From Kocuria sp. (GTDB lineage Bacteria; Actinomycetota; Actinomycetes; Actinomycetales; Micrococcaceae): a stretch of 64,000 bases of DNA. Location of the stretch: contig JAKDJD010000006.1 of assembly GCA_030454085.1 (NCBI GenBank), positions 29,666 to 93,665 of the forward strand, written 5' to 3'. The notes below the pieces were generated by a model. That model was not told the DNA's origin. It saw only the letters and a list, made by a program, of their open reading frames with translations, and searched no databases. A program made the translations under genes and the position numbers. Positions 38,824 through 50,595 of this stretch are shown one piece after another. Position 1 is the stretch's first letter. Each line of letters opens with the position of its first letter.

Positions 38824-39336
38824 CTACCCGATTTCCGCCTGAATGATCTGCCACTGTCCTTTGGGTTTGTGGATACGTAGGGCCAGAGCCCGGCTTCTCT
38901 CCCCGTTGTCCACGACCACGCTGGCCTCGTATTCGTCATTCCCCACCGGAATGGCCCGTACCCGCCGAGGCCTCAGGTTCTCCGAGTCGAACCGTCTGCC
39001 CCCGAATGGAGGCTCGGAGACGACGGCATGCTCGGCGGTCTCGAGGTGAGCCCGTCTTTCGATGCGGTCAAGGACTTCCGGATGGACCCAGCGGCTCAAT
39101 TGGCTCGAGGAGCGTTTGCCCGAGACCACCTCGATGATGGCGACTCCCATGGCACCCGCAATCGCGTGAACGCGGCGCAATTCCTCACGGTAGTCCGTGG
39201 TGCGGTTGCGCCACTTGTAGAACGGGGGCGGACCCTCAGGATGTGCACGAGGCGTGCCCCGCAGACTTTCGATGGACAGGACGGTGCCCCTTCTGGTGAT
39301 TCGCCGTCGTCCATAGTGTTCCGGTCGTGAACTCAT
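38824..39336 (-). CDS. Rv3235 family protein of unknown function
   Basis: A 170-residue protein from ATG 39336 with AAAGGAT six bases upstream. The N-terminus is basic and Arg-rich; the second half folds around VRAIPVGNDEYEASVVVDNGERSRALALRIHKPKGQWQIIQAEIG, a small alpha/beta domain typical of the Rv3235/DUF6459 group found near secA in actinobacteria. No catalytic motif is visible. Upstream in-frame codons extend to 39657 but that stretch has a biased, non-coding look. Confidence 0.7.
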   Translation of the reverse strand: MSSRPEHYGRRRITRRGTVLSIESLRGTPRAHPEGPPPFYKWRNRTTDYREELRRVHAIAGAMGVAIIEVVSGKRSSSQLSRWVHPEVLDRIERRAHLETAEHAVVSEPPFGGRRFDSENLRPRRVRAIPVGNDEYEASVVVDNGERSRALALRIHKPKGQWQIIQAEIG

Positions 39337-39395
39337 CGGAGATCCTTTCGTGATGACAGGAGATTGATGAGGCTCACCCTGCGGGCGAACGCTCA

Positions 39396-39422
39396 GGGCG
39401 TCCCGATCGGTTCGGGACGCCC
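39396..39422 (-). terminator. Hairpin, possible terminator or leader structure
   Basis: GGGCGTCCCGA and its perfect complement form an 11-bp stem with a 5-base loop, 60 bases upstream of the Rv3235-like start codon. No T-tract is present. It could end transcripts from the HTH gene or sit in a leader. Confidence 0.4.
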
Positions 39423-39668
39423 GCCCAAGTGGTATCTGAGGGGACGACCGCGCTCGTCTCGCATTGGATGAGCCCGGTTCGGCCGCCGACCGTGGCGGAA
39501 CTGTACGGTGCGGGCAGCGAGGGTATCTGTGTACCGGGACCCGGCACCGGAGGCTTGCTGCGGCACCACTGGGACGACGAGCCACGTGGAGCATTTCTCG
39601 ACACGGATGGTTGGACATGGTTGGGCGGACATGGCGCCGTGGAGAGCTCGTGGCCATCGTGGAAGTCC

Positions 39669-39696
39669 TTTGATGCCGTTTGATGCGAGTAGATGC
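39669..39696. repeat. Three direct repeats with exact 10-bp period (TTTGATGC type)
   Basis: TTTGATGC at 39669-39676, TTTGATGC at 39679-39686 and GTAGATGC at 39689-39696. One copy per helical turn is the pattern expected for a head-to-tail array of a small MerR/BldC-like HTH protein, and such a protein is encoded 160 bases away. A binding role is inference. Confidence 0.6.
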
Positions 39697-39852
39697 CCCT
39701 TATATTTACCGCCAGTCCCGCCCCTCGTAAAGACCTGTGGATAACCCGTAAGCGCTCAAAATCAGAGTGTCATGCAATACAGCAAGTGCAACAATAGGCG
39801 GTGATTCGCTGATCATGAGAAACCGGGCGGGGCCGTCCGCTCGGGCGGGCTT

Positions 39853-40074
39853 TCAGGTCTGGTCGGCGTCCTGGGACCCCGTGACTGCGGCCGACCGGCG
39901 GTAGGCCTCGGCGATGTACTCCTCCAGGACCGCACGCTCGACGCGCCATTGTCCGCGGCCTCCCACCTGGATGGCCGGCAGCTCGCCCGAACGGACCATG
40001 GCACGTGATTGTGACACCGAGACGTTCAGGATCTCGGCGACGTCGACCAGCGTGAGAAAGCGTTGCGCGACCAT
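39853..40074 (-). CDS. Small excisionase/BldC-type helix-turn-helix protein
   Basis: A 73-residue protein that is nearly all one winged HTH of the MerR/excisionase class: LTLVDVAEILNVSVSQSRAMVRSGELPAIQVGGRGQWRVERAVLEEYI. The 'recognition helix then GG-x-x-WRV' layout matches BldC-like and Xis-like DNA-binding domains. Start ATG 40074 with GAAGGGATT upstream. It is divergent from pdtaS, so the 201-base gap holds promoters for both. There are no phage genes near, so it is more likely a chromosomal regulator than an excisionase. Confidence 0.75.
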   Translation of the reverse strand: MVAQRFLTLVDVAEILNVSVSQSRAMVRSGELPAIQVGGRGQWRVERAVLEEYIAEAYRRSAAVTGSQDADQT

Positions 40075-40275
40075 GGGCGAAATCCCTTCGATGAGAAGTC
40101 TTGTGGTTCCGAGTCCATTGCTGAGGTCGTGTATATCTCGGGCCGTGCCGTCCGGCAAGTCGCTGGTTGCAATCGCCAGGCGGTCCGGAGGCCGGACTGC
40201 GGACGGGCGAGGACAGGCGCGGTGCTGGGCACCTAAGATGGAGGCTGACCGCCAGATTTCTATCCCGAGGACGAC

Positions 40276-41853
40276 ATGACGCTCGCAGAACCTCTGCTCA
40301 AGACCGGCGAATTCGGCCCGGGGGATTCGGAATGGCTCCACCTCCTGGTGGGCGACTGGCAGATGATCGCGGATCTGGCGCAGGGGGACCTTGTCCTCTG
40401 GTTCCCGGAAAAGTTCCTGTCGAGCGAGAGGAGCGGGCGGGGGCAAGGCGGCCCGGCCCCGGACGCGGGGTTCTCCGGTATGGCGCACGTCCGGCCCTCG
40501 ACGACGCAGACTGTGTTCCATCGGGACATGGTCGGGTTGCGGATGAGCACACAGGTCGAGGCGGCAGCTCGAGCGTGCTGGTTCGACCAGGCAACACAGT
40601 TTTTGGACCGCGTCGACTGGAACGCGGAGTCGACCATGAGGGTCGTGCTCTACCCGCTGGTTCGCAATGGTCGCACCGTGGCTCTGCTCTCCCTGCACCA
40701 CGGTGAGCAGTCGGGGCGCATGCAAGGTCGGCTCGACACGGTGTTCCGGGAAACCGCACGCGAAATACTCAGCATGGTGGCTCGAGGTGCGTGGCCGGAC
40801 TTCAGCTCGTCCAATGAAGCATCGCGGGGCAATCCTCGAGTCAGCGATGGGGTGATCCGGTTGGACGCGGAGGGTCGAGTCACTTTCGCGTCCCCGAACG
40901 CGGTTTCGGTCTATCGGCGTCTCGGGTTTGCCGACGCTCTCACGGGCAATTTGCTGGCCGAGCTCACGAGGGATCTGCTTCCTGCGGCCGAGAAGGCGGA
41001 CGAGACCCTGCCCCTGGTTCTGACGGGCCGCATGCCGTGGCGGGGGGAGGTCAGCACAACAAAGGTCAGCATCACTTTCAGGGCGGTCCCGCTGAGGCGT
41101 CAGACCCGTCGAGGGGAAGAGCGATTCGGCGCGCTTCTCCTGTGCCGTGATGTGACCGAACTGCGTCGTCGGGAACTTGAGCTCATGACCAAGGACGCGA
41201 CGATTCGGGAGATCCACCACAGGGTCAAGAACAACCTGCAAACCGTCTCGGCGCTCCTGAGGCTTCAGGCACGCCGTATGTCATCGCCCGAAGGAAAACA
41301 GGGGCTTGAACAAGCGATGCGGCGCGTGGCCACGATTGCCATGGTGCACGAGGCGCTGTCCCAGGGGCTGACCCAGAACGTCGATTTCGACGATCTGATC
41401 AACCGGCAGTTCCACCTGGCGGCGGAAGTCGCTTCCCCCGGACAGGCAGTCTCTACGGAGATGACGGGGGAGTTCGGGCACCTCCCCAGTGAGCTGGCCA
41501 CTCCTTTGGCGCTGATCATCAACGAAGTCGTCGCGAACGCGGTCGAGCACGGGTTGGACGGAGAATCCGGGACTGTCACCTTGGACGGTCAGCGGACCGA
41601 GACGGGCGAGGGGCAGGAGCTCGTGGTCACGATTGGGGACAACGGCGTCGGCATGGGCGTCAGCTATATCGAGGAGTCCGGGGTCTCTGCGTATCGCCCT
41701 CCGTCCGACGGCGAGGGATTGGGCATGCAGATCGTTCGTACGCTGGTGGCCAGCGAGTTGAAGGGCTCCATCGTGTGGCGCCCGCGTGCAGGCGGTGGGA
41801 CGGAGGTCGTCATCACGGCCCACATCCCCGAGGGCTCGGTCGACAGAGCATAG
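40276..41853 (+). CDS. pdtaS: PdtaS-type sensor histidine kinase (GAF-PAS-HisKA_2)
   Basis: A 525-residue soluble histidine kinase with no membrane span. The N-terminal half resembles the GAF and PAS domains of Rv3220c (PAS near NPRVSDGVIRLDAEGRVTFASPNAV). The dimerization box is REIHHRVKNNLQTVSALLRLQ, of the HisKA_2 (HWE-like) type with phospho-His in IHHRVKNN. The ATPase domain has LALIINEVVANAVEHGL and GDNGVGM, then GEGLGMQIVRTLV. In mycobacteria PdtaS signals to PdtaR, an RNA-binding ANTAR protein encoded elsewhere, which would explain the lack of a regulator here. ATG has GAGGACGAC upstream. It is convergent with whiB1, the same pair as Rv3219-Rv3220c. Confidence 0.87.
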   Translation: MTLAEPLLKTGEFGPGDSEWLHLLVGDWQMIADLAQGDLVLWFPEKFLSSERSGRGQGGPAPDAGFSGMAHVRPSTTQTVFHRDMVGLRMSTQVEAAARACWFDQATQFLDRVDWNAESTMRVVLYPLVRNGRTVALLSLHHGEQSGRMQGRLDTVFRETAREILSMVARGAWPDFSSSNEASRGNPRVSDGVIRLDAEGRVTFASPNAVSVYRRLGFADALTGNLLAELTRDLLPAAEKADETLPLVLTGRMPWRGEVSTTKVSITFRAVPLRRQTRRGEERFGALLLCRDVTELRRRELELMTKDATIREIHHRVKNNLQTVSALLRLQARRMSSPEGKQGLEQAMRRVATIAMVHEALSQGLTQNVDFDDLINRQFHLAAEVASPGQAVSTEMTGEFGHLPSELATPLALIINEVVANAVEHGLDGESGTVTLDGQRTETGEGQELVVTIGDNGVGMGVSYIEESGVSAYRPPSDGEGLGMQIVRTLVASELKGSIVWRPRAGGGTEVVITAHIPEGSVDRA

Positions 41854-41895
41854 CGCGTGCGGCGGTCCTGAACTGTAACGCCTGTCTGCGCGAGA

Positions 41896-41930
41896 AACGC
41901 CCCCGGCAGAAAGGATCTGCCGGGGGCGTT
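41896..41930. terminator. Bidirectional terminator between pdtaS and whiB1
   Basis: A perfect 15-bp stem (41896-41910 with 41916-41930) and a 5-base loop between two convergent genes. Confidence 0.75.
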
Positions 41931-41966
41931 CGCTCCCTGAGGAGCGCTGAGGATCTGTTGCAGCGC

Positions 41967-42215
41967 CTAGGAGGCGCGACGGGCGCGAGCAGCGCGGCGC
42001 TTCAGGGCGCGTCGCTCGTCCTCGCTCATTCCTCCCCAGACTCCCGAATCCTGGCCGGTTTCCATGGCCCACTGCAAGCACGTGTCCATGACGGTGCAGC
42101 TGCGGCAGACGGCCTTTGCCTCTTCGATCTGCAGGAGGGCCGGACCGGTGTTCCCGACCGGGAAGAAAAGCTCAGGGTCCTTTTCGAGACAGGCTGCGCG
42201 ACTGCGCCAATCCAT
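41967..42215 (-). CDS. whiB1: WhiB1 iron-sulphur transcription factor
   Basis: An 82-residue WhiB protein that binds a [4Fe-4S] cluster and the main sigma factor. The four ligands are Cys9, Cys37, Cys40 and Cys46 (CRSCTVMDTC), followed by the family turn GVWGGMSEDERR and an Arg-rich DNA-binding tail (LKRRAARARRA). Start ATG 42215 with AAGGAG nine bases upstream. Its opposition to pdtaS identifies it as WhiB1 rather than another Wbl. A terminator-like hairpin lies in its leader (separate entry). Confidence 0.93.
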   Translation of the reverse strand: MDWRSRAACLEKDPELFFPVGNTGPALLQIEEAKAVCRSCTVMDTCLQWAMETGQDSGVWGGMSEDERRALKRRAARARRAS

Positions 42216-42296
42216 CGATGCACGCTCCTTGTTTCACATGTGATGCCTCGCCCTGAGCGGCCAGTGCGGACCCCAGGGCGAGTGATACAAATAAAG

Positions 42297-42317
42297 AGCC
42301 CCCAAGATCAGGGGGCT
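42297..42317 (-). promoter_or_regulatory. Terminator-like hairpin in the whiB1 leader (possible attenuator)
   Basis: Read on the minus strand: AGCCCCC, a 7-base loop, GGGGGCT, then CTTTATTTG. A 7-bp GC stem followed directly by a T-rich tail is an intrinsic-terminator signature. It ends about 72 bases before the whiB1 start codon and no other minus-strand gene lies upstream that it could terminate. Confidence 0.55.
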
Positions 42318-42503
42318 TGTCCGAGAACTGTTTAAAGGTTCGCACGTAAACTTCTCGTGAACAAGGGAAACCAGCGACAGGTTGACGCCACACGTGATGT
42401 TTTATCTCACACGCGGCAGTGCTTGACACGGAAAGTTTGTCCCGCGCCATAGATAGGATCCGGTCCCGAAATCGGTGCGACAGGGGAGGCTGGATGACAT
42501 CGT

Positions 42504-42509
42504 TAGAAT
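42504..42509 (+). promoter_or_regulatory. Candidate -10 element for a leaderless transcript
   Basis: TAGAAT ends six bases before the ATG at 42516 and no ribosome binding site is present between them. No convincing -35 at 17 bases. Confidence 0.4.
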
Positions 42510-42515
42510 GAGTTT

Positions 42516-42974
42516 ATGACTGACACCCCCTCGGACCGTACCCGGCCTGATGCCGGGCCCGAATCACCCTCCTCGCAGCGCCCGTCTCTGCCCGTTGTCG
42601 TACTGGCGGTACTCGTTGCGCTCGAGGGTCTGGGGCTGGTTGTCGCCGGCTTGGTGCAGACCGTCGAGGTCTTCTTCCAGGACCACGCGATGCCTTTCGG
42701 GGCCATCGTGATCATGTCGCTTCTCTACATCGGATACGGCCTATGGCTCCTCGGAGCTGCCCGAAGCGTCACGAAGGGGAGCCTGTGGCCGCGGGCCCTC
42801 ATTTTGCTCACCCAGGTCTTCCTGATTGTGATCTCGATGCAAATGATTTCCGTGTGGGGCCTGTTCCTGGCGCTGCTTCCCGTGGCCTATGGGGTGCTCG
42901 TGGGGATCCTGCTGTTCAGTTCTCCGGTCCAGAACCATCTGTTGCGGGCCAACGACCTCCCCGCGAGACGCTGA
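42516..42974 (+). CDS. Small multi-pass membrane protein of unknown function
   Basis: A 152-residue protein with a polar N-terminus of about 25 residues and four hydrophobic segments (for example LPVVVLAVLVALEGLGLVVAGLV and WPRALILLTQVFLIVISMQMI), ending with a basic tail. Similar small proteins are widespread in Micrococcales, without known function. The 3' half overlaps, in antisense, the end of the EssC-like gene by 234 bases. The sequence of this protein looks natural while the overlapping EssC tail does not, so this is the genuine coding strand there. Confidence 0.72.
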   Translation: MTDTPSDRTRPDAGPESPSSQRPSLPVVVLAVLVALEGLGLVVAGLVQTVEVFFQDHAMPFGAIVIMSLLYIGYGLWLLGAARSVTKGSLWPRALILLTQVFLIVISMQMISVWGLFLALLPVAYGVLVGILLFSSPVQNHLLRANDLPARR

Positions 42975-45900
42975 CCGGAACGAATGCCGGGGCACGGGTC
43001 CTCCTCGCCGAACAGCGGGAATCCTGAACCTTGTCCAAGATCCCCGTTCCACCAGGAGGCCTTCCGTCTGGTCGAGAGCCAGTCTGTGCGGAGGAACCGG
43101 TTCCGCCCGGAAGCTCGCGCAGCCATGACTGAGCGGACCCACGAAGATCGCGGAATGTGCACTGCGGATTGTCTCGGTCCATGGTGAGGCGACGGTGGCG
43201 GAAGAGTCCATCGGAAAAGTCATGATGCACGCGTCGTGAGAGGCAATGATGTCCGCAATGATGTGACGAGGCGCCACCGTCCACGCGGGAACATTCCTCA
43301 CGACGGCCAAGCAGGCACCCGCTCCGGTGATCCTCTTCGAGTCCGGCTCCGCCGGCTTCGCGTGCCGGATGTTGTCCGGGGGACCGAAAACTCTGAGCTG
43401 AAGATGTGGATTGAACGCTTCCAGCGCGTCGATCAGTCTCTGCTCGCCACCGGACGTCGAGTAGACCAAGGCGGTACCTTCCCCTTGGTGCACCTGGGCT
43501 CTGCATTCCTCGAAGAGTGGGGATGAGACCCCGAGCAGAACCTCCGTTGTTCGGGGCGATTCGGACGTGGCGGTGGACTCGTCTGCCGGGTCGTGAAGCG
43601 CCCTCGACGGATGGGCACGGCCCCGCCCCGCATCGCCGGACGGAGTCCAGGACAGCTCCGAGTCGAGCCTCCTGAATCGGGGCAGCTCGCACATGTCTGC
43701 TGGTGGAGTGCGGCGTGAACGACGCTTTCGGGCCGGACTGCGGTCGGCATCGTCTTGGGCGAACATCTTGCTGACGGCCTCGGAAAGCTTGTTGAACAAG
43801 GATTCGGGCGGGGCGTTGAGACCCACGGGACCGCGATTTTCACACACCCGTCCGTCCACGATCGACAATTCGGCAAGGATGTCCAGGCTCTCGCGGGGGT
43901 GCGCCACCCTGAATTCATTGCTCTCGGGACGGTGCGCAAAAACATGGGATGAGCAGTACGGTCTCAGCTCCGGCGGGACCCTCTTGGTGCCGAGCAGGAC
44001 CAGATCACACGGTGCGTCCCCGGCGGTGAGCAGCTTCAGGATCTCGGCGCTCAGATCGTATCCTCGTGACAGAAAATCTTCGAGGAGCCGGTCCAGTCCC
44101 TGGACGATCACGAGCGGACCGGGTCGGTTGCCCCCTGAGATGACGGTCTCCAGACACCGCAAGACTTCGAGAACGAAGAGAGGGTCGTCCAAACCTGCGA
44201 TGCCTCGGAGGTCCGCACCAGCGTGACGAGCACTCGAGCACACGAGCCGAGTCGCCTCGTCAGCGGCAAGCACGTACACCACGGACGAGGCGTGGGTAGC
44301 GGACAGGACCAGACGTGCAACAAACGCTCGTTGCTGAGGAACCGTTCCAACCACTTCGAGGACTCCGTGGTCGCGCGCTCGCCAGAACAGGGGACCTTGC
44401 CATGCCTGTGCCGGCGCCTCTCCGAGGCCGAGGAACAGACCGGACGGATACTGGCCCGGATCCGTACCGATCGGCGGGGGCAGAAGGCGCTCGGAGCAAT
44501 CGACCTGCGTGGATCGGGGCGGGACGACGAGGCGCAGGGGGACCCGCCCTGGGTGACGAAGGTGCCCGAAGCGAGCAATATCGTCGCCTATTAGGGCCTC
44601 TGGGGGAGCTCCTCGAGCGACCGGGTCGCCCGGGGGAGAAAGCGTTTGGTCCTCGACGATGCGCGGTCTGTCAGGAGGCAGGGCCGGCAAGCGGTCCACG
44701 AACCATGCGCGGAATCCGAGGACGACGCCGTCCGCCTTGACGAGACCGAGTCCAGGACCCCCGGAGGGCAACGACGCAGCCTGTGGCGTCCCGATCACGC
44801 TGATGGAATCCGCATCCGAAGCTACGCGAAAACAGACATTCACTGAGACATTCGCCCGGATGTCGGGGGAGATGGCTCCTTGGGGCCTCTGGGTCGACAT
44901 GATGAGGTGAAAACCAAGCGATCGGCCCGTCGTCGCAATATGGAGGAGCCGGTCCATGGCTCGGGGAAATGAGTCCACGAGCACTCGGAATTCGTCCACG
45001 ACCACGGCGATCTCGGGGAGCACCTCCTCCGGGCCAGCCTTCGTCGCACAGCGCTCGAGATATTCGATCCAGGTGCGGGCGCCCACCGTGGCAAACAGAG
45101 CTTCCCTGCGGCGCAGCTCGGCGCGCAGAAATGCCAAGTCCCTCAGGACAGCTGTTTCATCCAGGTCGGTCAGGGTCGCGTGAACATGTTTCAGCCGGGA
45201 CAAGGGGCCGAAACTCGCCCCGCCCTTGAAATCGATGAGCACGAAACCCAGTCGTTCGGGCGGATAGCGCAAGGCCATACCCAGCACGAGGCTCCTCAGG
45301 AACTCGGATTTTCCTGATCCGGTCGCCCCCGCGATCACGCAGTGTGGTCCGACGTCGTTGAGATCGATCACAAGGGGAGTGCCCGAAGCCGGCGCCCGCC
45401 CGAGGTCCGCGTGCAGAGCGCGGTCGAAACGCGTCCTGTTCCACCGGGTCGGGGCCGTTTCCACGGCCAGATCTTCCCGCGATGACATGAGACAGACCGC
45501 GTCTCCACGCGCCGACCCATTCGAGAGGGGTCCCTGAGCGAGGAGTTCGAGCACGCCCGAGGCCGGGACGTCCGGGGAATGGCATTCGAGACTGGACCCG
45601 TTCGAAAGGCCCAGGCACCGTCCGCCCGCATCGCCGTGCGGTACCAGCCTGAGGCCCCGCTGTGTCGGTACGATCACTATTCCTCGCCAGCCCGGGCCGG
45701 CGGGGACCGGATCCGTTTCCACACCGACATAAACCGTCCACAAGGCGGGCATCGAATCTTCCTCGCCGGCACGGACCCCGCGGCGCACGCAGGCCAATTG
45801 CAGGACGGCGCCGGTGCGTCCTGAACCTCTGCCGGAAGCCGAGACGCAGATGCGGCCCCAGCGACGCAAGAACTCGGCGCAGATCGTGCAATCCCCGGCA

Positions 45901-47006
45901 CACCCGGCCCACTCGATCGAGAGATGCTCGGCGAGGGCGTGCCCGATGAGCGCCGGCAGACCGTCGGTACGCACGCCGTCGCTCATGACCAGGACATGCG
46001 GAAGAGACAAGCTGGTCACCAGCGGCATGTCCTTGACTCGTGGACCGGGTGATGGCGTATTCGGCGAGATATGCAGGTGGCGGCTCCCGCGTCCCCAACG
46101 AACCCAGAGCTCGTTGCCCATTGACGTGGGGGATGCAGTATCTGTCGATTCATTCAGCCCGGTCGGCAACGTGCCTTCGATGCGGCCCACCGCGTCGGCC
46201 AGCCTGAGGCCTACAGGAGGGACCGCTTGCGCGAGGACATCCAGCTCCCTGACCCGGGCGTCATGCAGACGACGACGGTTCCGTGCCGCTCCACCGCCTC
46301 TCGTGAGCCAATGAGTCCCACTGACCAGTGCGCTCATGGCGCCGAAGAGCATCATGAACCACATGCCCCACAGCCACGCGGCCACGGCGCCGAAGGCAAC
46401 CGGCATCAGGCTCGTCGCGAGCATCAGGGACCAGCCCTGGGAAGGATCGGCAAACCGGACGTCCTGGGCCGGGATGGGGCTGTGTGAAGCAGCGCGGGTG
46501 ACGTGCCGCTGCGTGTCCTCGACGACCAGCGAGGATCCGTGGATCCCGAGACGGTGCCCGGGCAGGATCCTGATGCCACTGAGCCGGCCCACGGGTCGAA
46601 GGGTCACGCTCTCTCCGCTGACGGAGAGGAAAGCCGCACACGGCGGCAGGTGAGGGTTTTCCAATCGGATCTCGACGTCGTCACGCCCGACACCGTGGGT
46701 CCCTCGACCGATGCGTGCCCTGAAACCCGCCCCGAATCCCTCCGTGCACGCGATGGACAGTCTGGCCGTGTGGTCGCCGTCCTCGGCGAGCGGACGCGCC
46801 CGGACCACGGCTCCGTCGACCAGTGGGGCCGTTCCGAGGCTCGTTCTGTCCAGGGGCAGGTCGCCGATGTACCACGAAGCATTCCAGCCGACGCGCTCGC
46901 TGAGAATTTCTCCGACGAGTGCTCCCGCGGTCCCCGCGCGGCCGGAGATCCTGAGGGGCCAGCTGAGGGATGTCTGAGGATCGAACACGGCAAGAGTCAG
47001 TTCCAT
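42741..47006 (-). CDS. Orphan EssC-like FtsK/SpoIIIE ATPase with FHA-like N-terminus
   Basis: A protein of up to 1421 residues resembling the EssC/EccC motor of type VII secretion. In order: an N-terminal FHA-like region (MELTLAVFDPQTSLSW; IGRGTHGVGRDDVEI), a double membrane span near residues 190-235, then a full FtsK/SpoIIIE domain with Walker A GATGSGKSE near residue 555, Walker B VVVDEF and the STQRPQGAISPDIRANV segment. The second and third ATPase-like modules are degenerate: GTVPQQR replaces Walker A and VIVQGLDR replaces Walker B. The last 75 or so codons run antisense into the facing membrane-protein gene and have no family character, so the ancestral stop was probably near 42975. No WXG100, EccB/D/E or mycosin genes are in the window. 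The start is uncertain (47006 or 47048). Confidence 0.75.
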   Translation of the reverse strand: MELTLAVFDPQTSLSWPLRISGRAGTAGALVGEILSERVGWNASWYIGDLPLDRTSLGTAPLVDGAVVRARPLAEDGDHTARLSIACTEGFGAGFRARIGRGTHGVGRDDVEIRLENPHLPPCAAFLSVSGESVTLRPVGRLSGIRILPGHRLGIHGSSLVVEDTQRHVTRAASHSPIPAQDVRFADPSQGWSLMLATSLMPVAFGAVAAWLWGMWFMMLFGAMSALVSGTHWLTRGGGAARNRRRLHDARVRELDVLAQAVPPVGLRLADAVGRIEGTLPTGLNESTDTASPTSMGNELWVRWGRGSRHLHISPNTPSPGPRVKDMPLVTSLSLPHVLVMSDGVRTDGLPALIGHALAEHLSIEWAGCAGDCTICAEFLRRWGRICVSASGRGSGRTGAVLQLACVRRGVRAGEEDSMPALWTVYVGVETDPVPAGPGWRGIVIVPTQRGLRLVPHGDAGGRCLGLSNGSSLECHSPDVPASGVLELLAQGPLSNGSARGDAVCLMSSREDLAVETAPTRWNRTRFDRALHADLGRAPASGTPLVIDLNDVGPHCVIAGATGSGKSEFLRSLVLGMALRYPPERLGFVLIDFKGGASFGPLSRLKHVHATLTDLDETAVLRDLAFLRAELRRREALFATVGARTWIEYLERCATKAGPEEVLPEIAVVVDEFRVLVDSFPRAMDRLLHIATTGRSLGFHLIMSTQRPQGAISPDIRANVSVNVCFRVASDADSISVIGTPQAASLPSGGPGLGLVKADGVVLGFRAWFVDRLPALPPDRPRIVEDQTLSPPGDPVARGAPPEALIGDDIARFGHLRHPGRVPLRLVVPPRSTQVDCSERLLPPPIGTDPGQYPSGLFLGLGEAPAQAWQGPLFWRARDHGVLEVVGTVPQQRAFVARLVLSATHASSVVYVLAADEATRLVCSSARHAGADLRGIAGLDDPLFVLEVLRCLETVISGGNRPGPLVIVQGLDRLLEDFLSRGYDLSAEILKLLTAGDAPCDLVLLGTKRVPPELRPYCSSHVFAHRPESNEFRVAHPRESLDILAELSIVDGRVCENRGPVGLNAPPESLFNKLSEAVSKMFAQDDADRSPARKRRSRRTPPADMCELPRFRRLDSELSWTPSGDAGRGRAHPSRALHDPADESTATSESPRTTEVLLGVSSPLFEECRAQVHQGEGTALVYSTSGGEQRLIDALEAFNPHLQLRVFGPPDNIRHAKPAEPDSKRITGAGACLAVVRNVPAWTVAPRHIIADIIASHDACIMTFPMDSSATVASPWTETIRSAHSAIFVGPLSHGCASFRAEPVPPHRLALDQTEGLLVERGSWTRFRIPAVRRGGPVPRHSFRSASRGEVVGPQQMVLDRRTEQQDPHEHPIGHGKQRQEQAPHGNHLHRDHNQEDLGEQNEGPRPQAPLRDASGSSEEP

Positions 47007-47278
47007 ATGCTGATTGAATGCCGGTGAGGCATGAATGGGGGATGGCATCCTGGCGAGGGAGCGAGATTGTGCATTTTCGCCCCGCAATCCCCGAGAATTC
47101 GGGACTGTGGATGAACCGGTTCATTACTGCACGTCGGAGCCCGGATGAAATTCATGCTGACCATCCGCTGGGGATCGAGGCAAGTTTCCTCGCCGTGTTG
47201 TAGCTTGGTAGGTCGGGACTCCCGGTGAAGAGGTGTGACGGACCGGCAGATGAATGGTCGTCGCGTGCTTTCTACTAG

Positions 47279-50591
<3,313 letters not shown>

Positions 50592-50595
<4 letters not shown>

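Larger units (their letters stand above)
39337..39852. other. 516-base intergenic region with hairpin and two sets of short direct repeats
   Basis: No convincing gene is present; short frames on both strands (for example 39429-39683 plus) lack ribosome binding sites and family resemblance. Contents seen: a hairpin at 39396-39422, a tandem ATGGTTGG pair at 39607-39624, three 10-bp-spaced TTTGATGC-like repeats at 39669-39696, an AT-rich patch TTATATTTA just after them, and one perfect DnaA-box match TGTGGATAA at 39736-39744. The region lies upstream of the Rv3235-like gene and downstream of the small HTH gene, both on the minus strand. Confidence 0.6.
42216..42515. other. 300-base divergent control region of whiB1 and the membrane-protein gene
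   Basis: The region contains the whiB1 ribosome binding site, the leader hairpin at 42297-42317, an AT-rich stretch, an imperfect GTGA/TCAC dyad around 42391-42413, a TTGACA hexamer (42423-42428) without a well-spaced -10 partner, and TAGAAT (42504-42509) close to the downstream ATG. No gene is seen. Confidence 0.55.

Noticed and set aside
39429..39683. 84-codon plus-strand frame in the intergenic region before the HTH gene
   Set aside because: No ribosome binding site, Trp/Pro/Ser-rich shadow-like composition, and overlapping frames of similar length on the other strand.
39736..39744. Perfect DnaA-box match TGTGGATAA
   Set aside because: A single copy with no cluster, no dnaA or dnaN nearby and no origin-like layout; likely chance or an isolated site.
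42391..42413. Crp-like dyad (GTGA ... TCAC) upstream of whiB1
   Set aside because: The half-sites are nine bases apart rather than the six required, so it does not fit the Crp/GlxR consensus despite the known Crp control of whiB1 in M. tuberculosis.
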